DNA from: an uncultured Cryomorphaceae bacterium
Lineage (GTDB): Bacteria > Bacteroidota > Bacteroidia > Flavobacteriales > Schleiferiaceae
Assembly: GCA_937120475.1 (NCBI GenBank)
Contig: CAKZJV010000007.1
Span: forward strand, 186,001 to 250,000
Direction: 5' to 3'
Length of the DNA: 64,000 nucleotides
The notes beneath the pieces are model-generated. The model had not been told where the DNA came from, did not search any database, and saw nothing but the letters and a program-made list of their open reading frames with translations. The position numbers and the translations under genes are program-made. Of the stretch, positions 25,919 to 33,118 are shown in pieces; the stretch's first letter is position 1, and the number at the start of each line of letters is the position of its first letter.

Positions 25919-26226
25919 TATAGTTTTTCCAGTCGCTGGTTGTATTCTTCATCGGTCATATCACGCTCCACTGCTTCGCGGTTCAGGCGCGCTAAAGGTT
26001 CCTGACTTTTAAAATCCTCGCGCACTAATTCTTCCCTGAAATTGCATATCGGGCAACTGCTGAAATATTCAATACGGGTAGGTATCAGCGGTATAAAGAA
26101 TAAACTGATGAAGTAGGTGCGTTTGTGAAGCAGCCAATGTTTGGAATTATGGCAATTGGCACATTCACGTTCTTCAACCGGCCCGATTTGTCGGGTAATG
26201 GGGTGGTAACCGAATACAAAAATCAT
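25918..26226 (-). CDS. zinc-ribbon protein
   Basis: Small protein of unknown function. The start is taken as ATG at 26226 (MIFVFGYHPITRQIGP). Two CxxC pairs, CANC and CPIC, form a zinc ribbon and are separated by a hydrophobic stretch (TYFISLFFIPLIPTRIEYF) that may lie against the membrane. The charged C-terminus ends in DEEYNQRLEKL. Length 102. This layout occurs in short zinc-ribbon proteins of Bacteroidota. It heads the four-gene run ending in GT2 and diverges from the DUF6095 gene with 64 bases between starts. Confidence 0.8.
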   Translation of the reverse strand: MIFVFGYHPITRQIGPVEERECANCHNSKHWLLHKRTYFISLFFIPLIPTRIEYFSSCPICNFREELVREDFKSQEPLARLNREAVERDMTDEEYNQRLEKL

Positions 26227-26277
26227 GGGGCAAAGGTACATATTGAACCCACGCCACCATGCCATGCTTCATTTTTA

Positions 26278-26285
26278 TAAATTTG
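26278..26285 (+). promoter_or_regulatory. -7 element very close to DUF6095 start
   Basis: TAAATTTG matches TAnnTTTG. Only five bases separate it from the ATG at 26291, so transcription would begin at or next to the start codon, implying a leaderless message. Confidence 0.5.
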
Positions 26286-26290
26286 TAGTT

Positions 26291-26512
26291 ATGGCTACCA
26301 ATCGCGACAAATTAATGAACGGTTTCCGTTTTCTGGCGGTAGGCTTTCCCTTTATATTTATGGGACCGGCTCTACTTACCTGGCAGGGAATCCCCAAGTA
26401 TCAGCAAGGTAATTACATCTGGATTACCGTGAGCATATTGTTTATGGTAATAGCGGCTTACTTCTCCGTGCGGGGATTGCGCACCATCCTTTCGGCTTTC
26501 TTTGATAAGTAA
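26291..26512 (+). CDS. DUF6095 family small membrane protein
   Basis: Small two-span inner-membrane protein of unknown function, 73 residues. The start is taken as ATG at 26291 (MATNRDKLMNGFRFLAVGF), which matches the family N-terminus; the open frame further upstream has no protein-like content. Two hydrophobic helices are separated by a short polar loop (PKYQQGNY), and the end is VRGLRTILSAFFDK. The layout agrees with DUF6095, a family known mainly from Flavobacteriales. Confidence 0.85.
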   Translation: MATNRDKLMNGFRFLAVGFPFIFMGPALLTWQGIPKYQQGNYIWITVSILFMVIAAYFSVRGLRTILSAFFDK

Positions 26513-26532
26513 GTGAAAATTATCTTTTTTGG

Positions 26533-26973
26533 TTATTTTGAAATTATAACCATTATATGCCTGTCACGGTATTCCTGATCGTGGTATCGGTATAGCTGAG
26601 TAATTCCCTGATCACCGGCAACGGAAGAAATCAATTCGGGTTCTCCATTCTGGTAATCGGTTTTCTTAAAGGAGGTTAGAAATTTCTGCACCTGTTCTTT
26701 TACCCCGGACTCAATTGGTTTTCGATGGCCCGTTTCGGAGGGGTTTTGATAGATGTCCAAGGCATTAACATTCTGTACAATCATTTTAATTTCAGAACCT
26801 TCGCATGAACAGTAAGCGGAGTCAGGTTCAAAAACAAAACAGGGCTGTGGCGCATTTTCCTTTGTGCAAAATAAATAATTGATGAATACTTCCTGAGTAG
26901 TATTCGAGTTTTGTGAATATACCAGCCAGGGAAGAAAAGTGCAAAAAGCAAGGGAATACATCAGGTGCTTCAT
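26533..26973 (-). CDS. hypothetical secreted protein
   Basis: Not recognised. 146 residues with a signal peptide (MKHLMYSLAFCTFLPWLVYS). The mature chain has four cysteines (LFCTKE, QPCFVFE, SAYCSCEGSE) that could form disulfides in the periplasm, followed by a helical part (VKEQVQKFLTSFKK) and a strand end (DRHIMVIISK). It lies between DUF6095 and uvrA and converges with the former. No catalytic motif is seen. Confidence 0.65.
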   Translation of the reverse strand: MKHLMYSLAFCTFLPWLVYSQNSNTTQEVFINYLFCTKENAPQPCFVFEPDSAYCSCEGSEIKMIVQNVNALDIYQNPSETGHRKPIESGVKEQVQKFLTSFKKTDYQNGEPELISSVAGDQGITQLYRYHDQEYRDRHIMVIISK

Positions 26974-27016
26974 AACTTATATTGAGCTATGAAGTTAGTT
27001 ATAAAAATCAAATTTT

Positions 27017-29827
27017 TTATGAAAGAACGGGTAACTTGTCTTTTAAATACTTTGCGGTATAACTTTTTTCCACTTTTACCAGATCTTCCGGCTTCCCTTC
27101 AAAAACCAGGTAACCACCTTCTTCACCACCTTCAGGACCCAGGTCAATAATCCAGTCTGCACACTTCATTACATCAGGATGGTGCTCAATGATGAGTATG
27201 GAGTGCCCCTTTTTGATTAAGGCATAAAAGGACTGCAGCAGTTTTTTAATGTCGTGAAAATGTAAGCCGGTGGTAGGTTCATCAAAAATGAAAAGATGAT
27301 GATCGCTGGAACCGCCCTTACCTAAAAAGGTAGCCAGCTTGATCCTTTGTGCTTCACCACCTGATAGGGTGCTGCTGGACTGTCCGAGAGTTACGTATCC
27401 CAAGCCAACGTCCCTGAGGGGTTGTAACTTGGACGATACTTTGGTTTCTTCATGGTCATTGAAAAACTCAATGGCATCGTCCACCGTCATTTCCAGTATT
27501 TCATGAATATTTTTACCGCCAAAGCGTACGTCCAGTACCTCCTGCTTAAACCGTTGACCGTTGCATTCATCGCATTTCAGATGAACATCGGCCATAAACT
27601 GCATTTCAATGGTAATTTCTCCTTCGCCCTGGCATTTATCGCAACGCCCCCCATCAATATTAAAGGAAAAGTGGCCCGCTTTCAGATTGCGGTTTTTGGC
27701 CAGCGGCTGTGAGGCAAAAAGGCTACGAATATCATCGTAGGCCTTGATGTAGGTAACCGGGTTGCTGCGACTGCTTTTGCCGATGGGGTTCTGATCCACA
27801 AATTCCACGTCTGTAATCCGGCTCCAATCCCCTTCAAGGGCGGTGTGTTTACCGGTTTTTTCACCGTAACCACCCAAACGTTTTTTCAGGGCGGGAAAAA
27901 GTACTTTACGAATTAAGGAGCTTTTACCCGAACCGCTAACCCCGGTTACTACCGTAAAGCAATGCAGCGGAATACGGATATCAATATTCTTCAGGTTGTT
28001 TTCACGTGCTCCTTTAATTTCAATGAACTTGCGGGCCTCTTTGCGGCTTTCCGGCACTTCTATTTCATCTTTACCAGAAAGGTAGCGCGCGGTATGGGAA
28101 GCTTCGCTTTCTTGAATTTCTTCCGGGCTGCCAGAAAAAATCACCTCTCCACCGTGAGAACCGGCATCGGGCCCGATATCGATAATATGGTCGCTGGCCA
28201 GCATCATTTCTTCGTCATGTTCCACTACTACCACGGTGTTTCCTAGGTCCCGCAGGTTTTTTACCACTTGTATCAGGCGGCTGGTATCCCGGGGGTGTAA
28301 TCCTATACTGGGCTCATCCAGAATATAAGTGGAGCCTACCAGTGCACTACCCAATGAGGTAGCCAGGTTAATACGTTGCGACTCGCCACCGGACAGGGTG
28401 TTGCTCACCCGGTTCAGGGTAAGGTAACCGAGGCCCACTTCCTGTAAGTATTGAATACGATTATTGATTTCCAGCAAAAGACGCTTTGCAATTTTAGCTT
28501 CGTATTCGGGAAATTGCAGATTCTTAAAAAAAGTAGCCAAACGATCGATGGGCAATACAACCAATTCGGTTATGGCCTTTCCGCCTACCTTTACATAGGT
28601 AGCCTCCCTGCGTAAGCGTGCTCCTTTGCAAACGTGGCAGCGGGTTTTGCCACGGTAACGTGAAAGCATAACCCGGTACTGTATTTTATAACTTTTGGAT
28701 TCGATGTATTTGAAAAACTCGTCCAACCCATGGAAATGTTTGCTTCCTTCCCAAAGCAGGTCTTTTTCTTCCTGGCTGAGTTCAAAGTAAGGACGATGTA
28801 TGGGGAAATCGGTTTTGGCAGCCCCTTTTATGAACTGTTGCTTCCATTCCTGCATCTTTTCACCTTTCCAGGGTGCTACCGCATCTTCATAAACGGATAA
28901 GCTCATGTCGGGTATCACGAGGTCTTCATCAATACCTATAATGCTGCCGAAGCCTTCACATTTAGGGCAGGCACCGAAGGGGTTGTTGAAACTAAACAGG
29001 TGAACCGATGGCTCCTCGAACTCGATACCGTCTTCTTCAAAACGGTTGGAAAAAGAAGTTTCTTCGTTGGTATCCGCATTTTCCACCACGCAAATTCCCC
29101 GTCCTTCAAAAAAGGCGGTTTGAATGGAATCAGCCAGTCGGTTTTGGTTTTCTTCACTTTGGGTATCGGCCGTGAGCCGGTCGATCACGATGTAAACAGT
29201 ATCTTTTTTAAGGTTGATACGCGCAGGCTCCGCTTCATCCAGCCGAATGACCTCACCGTTTATGGAAATCCGTGAGTATCCCTGTTGTTCCAGTATATTG
29301 AGCTGGTCCTTAAGGGCACGATCATGCAGCAGTAAAGGACACTTGATCATTATGCGGGTAGTGGGGTCCATTGCTTCGATATGAGCCATCACATCCCTTA
29401 GCTCATGCCTTTTCACTTCTTTGCCGGTAACCGGGCTGTAAGTATGGCCGATACGGGCGTACAGCACTTTGAGGTAATCGTATATTTCAGTAGTGGTTCC
29501 CACGGTGGATCGCGGGTTTCGTGAAATAACCTTTTGCTCAATGGCAACGGCCGGTGACACACCCTTGATGTAATCTACCTCCGGCTTATCCAAACGCCCT
29601 AAAAACTGACGTGCGTAGGAAGAAAGACTCTCTACATACCTCCGCTGACCTTCGGCATAAAGCGTGTCAAAAGCCAGTGATGATTTACCCGAGCCGCTCA
29701 AACCGGTAATAACCGTAAGCCTTTTGTGGGGAATGGCCGCATCAATATTTTTGAGGTTGTGCACCTTGGCCCCTTTAATAATGATGTACTTTCGGGGGTC
29801 CAGTTTTTCGAGCGGTTTTCCGTTCAT
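27017..29827 (-). CDS. uvrA: excinuclease ABC subunit UvrA
   Basis: DNA-damage sensor of nucleotide excision repair; a dimer with UvrB scans DNA. It has two ABC ATPase modules: Walker A GLSGSGKSS with signature LSGGESQRINLA, and Walker A GVSGSGKSS with signature LSGGEAQRIKLA. Zinc sites are CPKC...C-x2-C-type (CHVCKGARL) and CDKCQGEG/CDECNGQRF. Conserved blocks such as YVESLSSYARQFLG and VEFVDQNPIGKSSRSNP are intact. Length 936 is normal. It diverges from the sigma factor gene across a 200-base region carrying promoter elements on both strands. Confidence 0.98.
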   Translation of the reverse strand: MNGKPLEKLDPRKYIIIKGAKVHNLKNIDAAIPHKRLTVITGLSGSGKSSLAFDTLYAEGQRRYVESLSSYARQFLGRLDKPEVDYIKGVSPAVAIEQKVISRNPRSTVGTTTEIYDYLKVLYARIGHTYSPVTGKEVKRHELRDVMAHIEAMDPTTRIMIKCPLLLHDRALKDQLNILEQQGYSRISINGEVIRLDEAEPARINLKKDTVYIVIDRLTADTQSEENQNRLADSIQTAFFEGRGICVVENADTNEETSFSNRFEEDGIEFEEPSVHLFSFNNPFGACPKCEGFGSIIGIDEDLVIPDMSLSVYEDAVAPWKGEKMQEWKQQFIKGAAKTDFPIHRPYFELSQEEKDLLWEGSKHFHGLDEFFKYIESKSYKIQYRVMLSRYRGKTRCHVCKGARLRREATYVKVGGKAITELVVLPIDRLATFFKNLQFPEYEAKIAKRLLLEINNRIQYLQEVGLGYLTLNRVSNTLSGGESQRINLATSLGSALVGSTYILDEPSIGLHPRDTSRLIQVVKNLRDLGNTVVVVEHDEEMMLASDHIIDIGPDAGSHGGEVIFSGSPEEIQESEASHTARYLSGKDEIEVPESRKEARKFIEIKGARENNLKNIDIRIPLHCFTVVTGVSGSGKSSLIRKVLFPALKKRLGGYGEKTGKHTALEGDWSRITDVEFVDQNPIGKSSRSNPVTYIKAYDDIRSLFASQPLAKNRNLKAGHFSFNIDGGRCDKCQGEGEITIEMQFMADVHLKCDECNGQRFKQEVLDVRFGGKNIHEILEMTVDDAIEFFNDHEETKVSSKLQPLRDVGLGYVTLGQSSSTLSGGEAQRIKLATFLGKGGSSDHHLFIFDEPTTGLHFHDIKKLLQSFYALIKKGHSILIIEHHPDVMKCADWIIDLGPEGGEEGGYLVFEGKPEDLVKVEKSYTAKYLKDKLPVLS

Positions 29828-29850
29828 AGGGAGCTAAAATCAAAGAGTGG

Positions 29851-29858
29851 CAAAATTA
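29851..29858 (-). promoter_or_regulatory. -7 element for uvrA
   Basis: TAATTTTG on the minus strand, 23 bases before the uvrA ATG at 29827. It matches TAnnTTTG; the -33 element is not obvious. Confidence 0.5.
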
Positions 29859-29873
29859 CCAAACTCATAGGGG

Positions 29874-29906
29874 TTTGGTTTATTGAATTAAAAAATTTTA
29901 TATTTG
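29874..29906 (+). promoter_or_regulatory. promoter for the sigma factor gene
   Basis: TTTG (29874-29877), 21-base AT-rich spacer, then TATATTTG (29899-29906). It is followed by a leader of about 115 bases before ATG at 30028. Confidence 0.6.
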
Positions 29907-30027
29907 AATTAAGGAAAAGCAATATTGTTCATACTTTTCCGGCCCGAACACTAAAAACAACTGCTTATACATACATCTACTTGACTAAATCAAAATTTTT
30001 GGTTCTAACCCCCAAATCAGGTAGATT

Positions 30028-30612
30028 ATGGATTTCTCTAAAGCAAAAGATAGTGAGCTTATCACTAATTATCTCTCGGGTAACGAAACGGCCCTCGAGT
30101 TTTTAATCAAGAAGCATCAGCAACGTATTTACTCTTACATCATCATCCGGATTCAGGATGAAGATCTGGCGAATGATATTTTCCAGGACACCTTTGTAAA
30201 GGTTATCAATACGCTCAAGCGAGGAAAGTACAATGAAGAAGGTAAGTTTCTGCAATGGACCATGCGCATTGCCCATAACCTGATCATCGATCATTTCCGG
30301 AAAGCCAAACGCATGCCCACTATGTCGCCTACGGATGAGTTTGACATTTTCAACATTATCAAAGATTCCAGGCTCAATGTGGAGGCTTCCATGATTAAGG
30401 AACAAATAGAGGGCGACCTGCATAAGTTGATCGAACAATTACCGGAAGAACAGAAGGAGGTTTTGAAGCTACGCCACTTTTCAGAGCTCAGCTTTAAGGA
30501 AATTGCCGATCAAACTGATGTGAGCATTAATACCGCTTTGGGCCGCATGCGCTATGCGCTGATCAACCTCCGTAAGCTGATGGAAAAGAATAGGGTGAAC
30601 CTGCTACAGTAA
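30028..30612 (+). CDS. RNA polymerase sigma-70 family factor (ECF-like)
   Basis: Alternative sigma factor of 194 residues. Region 2 is LIKKHQQRIYSYIIIRIQDED followed by LANDIFQDTFVKVINTL and WTMRIAHNLIIDHFRKAKR. Region 4 is LPEEQKEVLKLRHFSELSFKEIAD with the recognition helix ISINTALGRMRYAL (DVSINTALGRM). Regions 1 and 3 are absent, as in ECF factors. No anti-sigma gene is adjacent; instead a 48-residue protein gene follows 71 bases downstream. The long leader suggests control after transcription starts, but no structure was identified. Confidence 0.95.
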   Translation: MDFSKAKDSELITNYLSGNETALEFLIKKHQQRIYSYIIIRIQDEDLANDIFQDTFVKVINTLKRGKYNEEGKFLQWTMRIAHNLIIDHFRKAKRMPTMSPTDEFDIFNIIKDSRLNVEASMIKEQIEGDLHKLIEQLPEEQKEVLKLRHFSELSFKEIADQTDVSINTALGRMRYALINLRKLMEKNRVNLLQ

Positions 30613-30683
30613 ATTTTTGAACCCGGAGGCAATAAGCTTTGAAAAGCCCACGTTATGGAAGGGTAACATTTCAAATTTAGCCT

Positions 30684-30830
30684 ATGGGAAGTATTACTAC
30701 TTTAGAAAATGAACCAGGGGCACATTGCAAACCCCGTAAGGAAACGGTTCAATTTTTACTGAATTATTCCAAGGCTCTGGAGATACAGAAATTATCCTCC
30801 GGAGAACAGGTGGAATTCATCAGGAACTGA
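30684..30830 (+). CDS. 48-residue protein downstream of sigma factor
   Basis: A short reading frame that automated calling would miss. It starts MGSITTLENEPGAHCKPRKE and continues TVQFLLNYSKALEIQKL to end EFIRN. It is likely real because the codon choice fits its neighbours, it lies between the sigma gene and a strong terminator that starts right after its stop, and a Pro-x-Lys-x-Thr then LLNFSKAL pattern is familiar behind sigma genes in other Flavobacteriales. Predicted to be one helix. An anti-sigma or partner role is an inference only. Confidence 0.7.
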   Translation: MGSITTLENEPGAHCKPRKETVQFLLNYSKALEIQKLSSGEQVEFIRN

Positions 30831-30832
30831 AA

Positions 30833-30864
30833 AAATCCCCCCGAGCAGTCGGGGGGATTTTTTA
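30833..30864 (+). terminator. Rho-independent terminator
   Basis: 10-bp stem AAATCCCCCC (30833-30842) with GGGGGGATTT (30851-30860), loop GAGCAGTC, then T run. It closes the sigma factor transcript three bases after the stop of the 48-residue gene. Confidence 0.93.
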
Positions 30865-30882
30865 TTTTAACCATCGCCACTT

Positions 30883-30890
30883 TACCTTTG
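30883..30890 (+). promoter_or_regulatory. -7 element for DUF427 gene
   Basis: TACCTTTG, 20 bases before the ATG at 30911, immediately after the sigma-operon terminator. Confidence 0.6.
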
Positions 30891-30910
30891 AAGGAAATAC
30901 ATATGAACTT

Positions 30911-31192
30911 ATGAAAGCTATTTGGAACGATAAGGTACTGGCCGAAAGCGAGGAAACGGTAATGGTGGAAGGCAATCATTATTTCCCACCCAACTCGGTA
31001 AATAAGGAATATTTTAAGGGCAGTGATACCCAAACTACCTGTCCCTGGAAGGGAGAAGCTTCTTATTACTCCCTGGAGGTGAACGGTGAAGTAAATGAAG
31101 ATGCTGCCTGGTATTATCCTGAGCCTAAGGATGCAGCCAGTAAAATAAAAGACCACATCGCTTTTTGGCGGGGCGTGGAAGTGGTAAAATAG
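30911..31192 (+). CDS. DUF427 domain protein
   Basis: Small cytosolic protein of the DUF427 family, 93 residues. The whole domain is present: MKAIWNDKVLAESEETVMVEGNHYFPP, TTCPWKGEASYYSLEVNGE with the conserved CPWKG, and AAWYYPEPKDAASKIKDHIAFW. The family is a small beta-barrel of unknown biochemical role. It has its own promoter element and ends 87 bases before the cold-shock gene. Confidence 0.95.
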   Translation: MKAIWNDKVLAESEETVMVEGNHYFPPNSVNKEYFKGSDTQTTCPWKGEASYYSLEVNGEVNEDAAWYYPEPKDAASKIKDHIAFWRGVEVVK

Positions 31193-31243
31193 CCTCCTGA
31201 ATATTAATTTTCACCACGATGTTAGGGGCGGAATTAATTCTAC

Positions 31244-31251
31244 TACCTTTG
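31244..31251 (+). promoter_or_regulatory. -7 element for the cold-shock gene
   Basis: TACCTTTG, 28 bases before the ATG at 31280. The leader is very T-rich and shorter than the structured leader of E. coli cspA. Confidence 0.6.
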
Positions 31252-31279
31252 TGGCCAGTTTTATTTAATTTTTTTTGTT

Positions 31280-31471
31280 ATGCCAAGAGGTACAGTAAAG
31301 TTTTTCAATGAGTCCAAAGGTTATGGATTTATTAAAAGCGATGAAACCAATCAAGACATTTTCGTACACGTTTCCGGACTTAACCACAAGGTTAATGAAG
31401 GCGACACAGTAACTTTTGAAGTGAAAGAAGGTAAGAGAGGCCTGAACGCAGTAAACGTTCAAGCCGATTAA
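31280..31471 (+). CDS. cold-shock domain protein (CspA family)
   Basis: Single-stranded RNA/DNA-binding chaperone of 63 residues. One cold-shock domain with RNP1 KGYGFIKSD and RNP2 DIFVHVSGL, preceded by GTVKFFNE. The basic C-terminus EVKEGKRGLNAVNVQAD completes the five-stranded barrel. Monocistronic, between its own promoter element and a terminator 29 bases after the stop. Which of several Csp paralogues it represents cannot be told here. Confidence 0.96.
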   Translation: MPRGTVKFFNESKGYGFIKSDETNQDIFVHVSGLNHKVNEGDTVTFEVKEGKRGLNAVNVQAD

Positions 31472-31500
31472 TCTATATTCTTTTTGAAATTGAATTGAGA

Positions 31501-31531
31501 AAGCCCTCCGAGCAATCGGGGGGCTTTTTAT
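31501..31531 (+). terminator. Rho-independent terminator
   Basis: 10-bp stem AAGCCCTCCG (31501-31510) with CGGGGGGCTT (31517-31526), one G-T pair, loop AGCAAT, then T run. Nearly the same hairpin as the one at 30833. It serves the cold-shock gene. Confidence 0.9.
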
Positions 31532-31548
31532 TTGGAGTTGTTTCTATT

Positions 31549-33024
31549 CTAGTTTTTCAGGAATTTTTGCACCCCGCTTCTTCCGCCTGGTTCATTAACC
31601 CGAATGAGGTACAGGCCGCTTGGTAAATGCCCAACGTTGAGAGACAGGTAGTTTAAAACTTCGTAAATTACCGGTACCTGAAATACTTTTCCCTGCAGAT
31701 CGGTAATTTCAATTTTACTGCCCCCAAAAATATTACGGATGTTCAACTCTTGTGCGGCCGGGTTGGGGAACAGGGTAAAACCGGAGTAGGAGCTTTCATC
31801 AATACCAATATTGCACACCACGGTTTTAAGATAAATAGTGTCTTTAGTGATGGGCGCGCCACATATATTGCTTAATGAGTTACCATCATTGCCGGTTTTA
31901 ACATAAACGGTATAGATCCCGGAATCCTGAATAGGCATGAAGAAATTCAGAAGTATGGAATCGGAATAGGCCGAATTGGGATTTATGCCTACCTGGGTTA
32001 CCGGCACCGGAGTTAAATTAGGCCCTATTATCCTGAAATCGGTACCGTTCATTTCTACGGTGCTGTTGTCCACTGACTTTTCGAAAGTCAGTAAAATATT
32101 TTGATCTCCGCAGGCAATGGGAAGGGTATCCTGTTTAAGTCCCCAGTTTAAGGCTTCACTGCTGCAGGAGTCCTCCACCTGGGTTACGAAGTCTAAAACG
32201 GAGGTGCCCACCCGGTAGGTGCTATCCGTTAATGGGTCGTACCGGAACTCTTCTATCAAAATTCCGGTGGAAATATGCTCAGCTACGTTCGCATTGAACC
32301 GTATAACACCCTTATTAGGATGGAGGCTATAGGTTTGATTGTTGAATAAAGGCTGCTGGGCACTGTAACCCGGGTTGAAAGTATTATCGATGGTAGTGCC
32401 GCAACTTCCATCTCTTACCGGGATGAGACTGAAGTGCAGGGAGTCTCCATCCGCTTCATTAATAAAAGGATCGTAAAGCACCGGTGTTCCTGCGCAAACC
32501 GGCCGTAAGAGTTCAAAAATGTTGTAGGAAGTCATGGAATTAGGCCCGATAGACCGGTCCAGAGTAGCGGTTAGCGTAATATTGGTTCCAAGGTCTGCTA
32601 TATTTTCAATATCGTTGGGGCGGCAACAGGCGGATGACCACCAGATGCTGATACTATCACAATTACCAGTTAATGCGATGGTATCGGTAAAATACAGTGC
32701 ATAATATTGGGCTATGGCCGTGGTATCGTCCACACAACGATCCGCACCCGGAATGTAAATTCCACCGGAAGGAGCCGGGTTACCGTTGAGGGCTTTCTCA
32801 AATATGCTGTAAGTGGTTTGCGTGTTACTGCATTCATCAATCACGCAAATCGATTCGGACACCCCCGATGCCGGGATGCCGTTATTATCATAAATGACGT
32901 ACAGTTGTACGATGTATTGATTAGCCGTGTGGTGCTTATAGGTTAAATAACCCCCCGCCACGTGCGAGGCGTGAGCACCGATAAATCCGAGTAAAGCGAG
33001 CGTTGTTACAAAAAGTTTCCGCAT
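31549..33024 (-). CDS. T9SS-exported surface protein
   Basis: Cell-surface or secreted protein sent out by the type IX secretion system. Signal peptide MRKLFVTTLALLGFIGAHA, then a SHVAGGYLTYKHHTANQYIV segment typical of a large Bacteroidota surface family (SHxxGGxxTY), a CCRP site, beta-sandwich repeats, and a C-terminal type A sorting domain (FTLFPNPAAQELNIRN, ITDLQGKVF, LSLNVGHLPSGLYLIRV). Length 491. It has about ten cysteines before the tail, likely paired. Binding partner unknown. It diverges from the S46 peptidase gene. Confidence 0.9.
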   Translation of the reverse strand: MRKLFVTTLALLGFIGAHASHVAGGYLTYKHHTANQYIVQLYVIYDNNGIPASGVSESICVIDECSNTQTTYSIFEKALNGNPAPSGGIYIPGADRCVDDTTAIAQYYALYFTDTIALTGNCDSISIWWSSACCRPNDIENIADLGTNITLTATLDRSIGPNSMTSYNIFELLRPVCAGTPVLYDPFINEADGDSLHFSLIPVRDGSCGTTIDNTFNPGYSAQQPLFNNQTYSLHPNKGVIRFNANVAEHISTGILIEEFRYDPLTDSTYRVGTSVLDFVTQVEDSCSSEALNWGLKQDTLPIACGDQNILLTFEKSVDNSTVEMNGTDFRIIGPNLTPVPVTQVGINPNSAYSDSILLNFFMPIQDSGIYTVYVKTGNDGNSLSNICGAPITKDTIYLKTVVCNIGIDESSYSGFTLFPNPAAQELNIRNIFGGSKIEITDLQGKVFQVPVIYEVLNYLSLNVGHLPSGLYLIRVNEPGGRSGVQKFLKN

Positions 33025-33118
33025 TTTAGGTTAAAGCTTTAGTTTTATCCAATAAAGATAAAAATGCTTTAGAGCAAATCGTATAAAACCTCGTTTGGAT
33101 TATTTAAAGACCACTTTC

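Noticed and set aside
24003-26226. Antiphage defence island
   Set aside because: The mix of DinB, zinc-ribbon, NTF2-like and GT2 genes contains no nuclease, NTPase or sensor domain of a known defence system.
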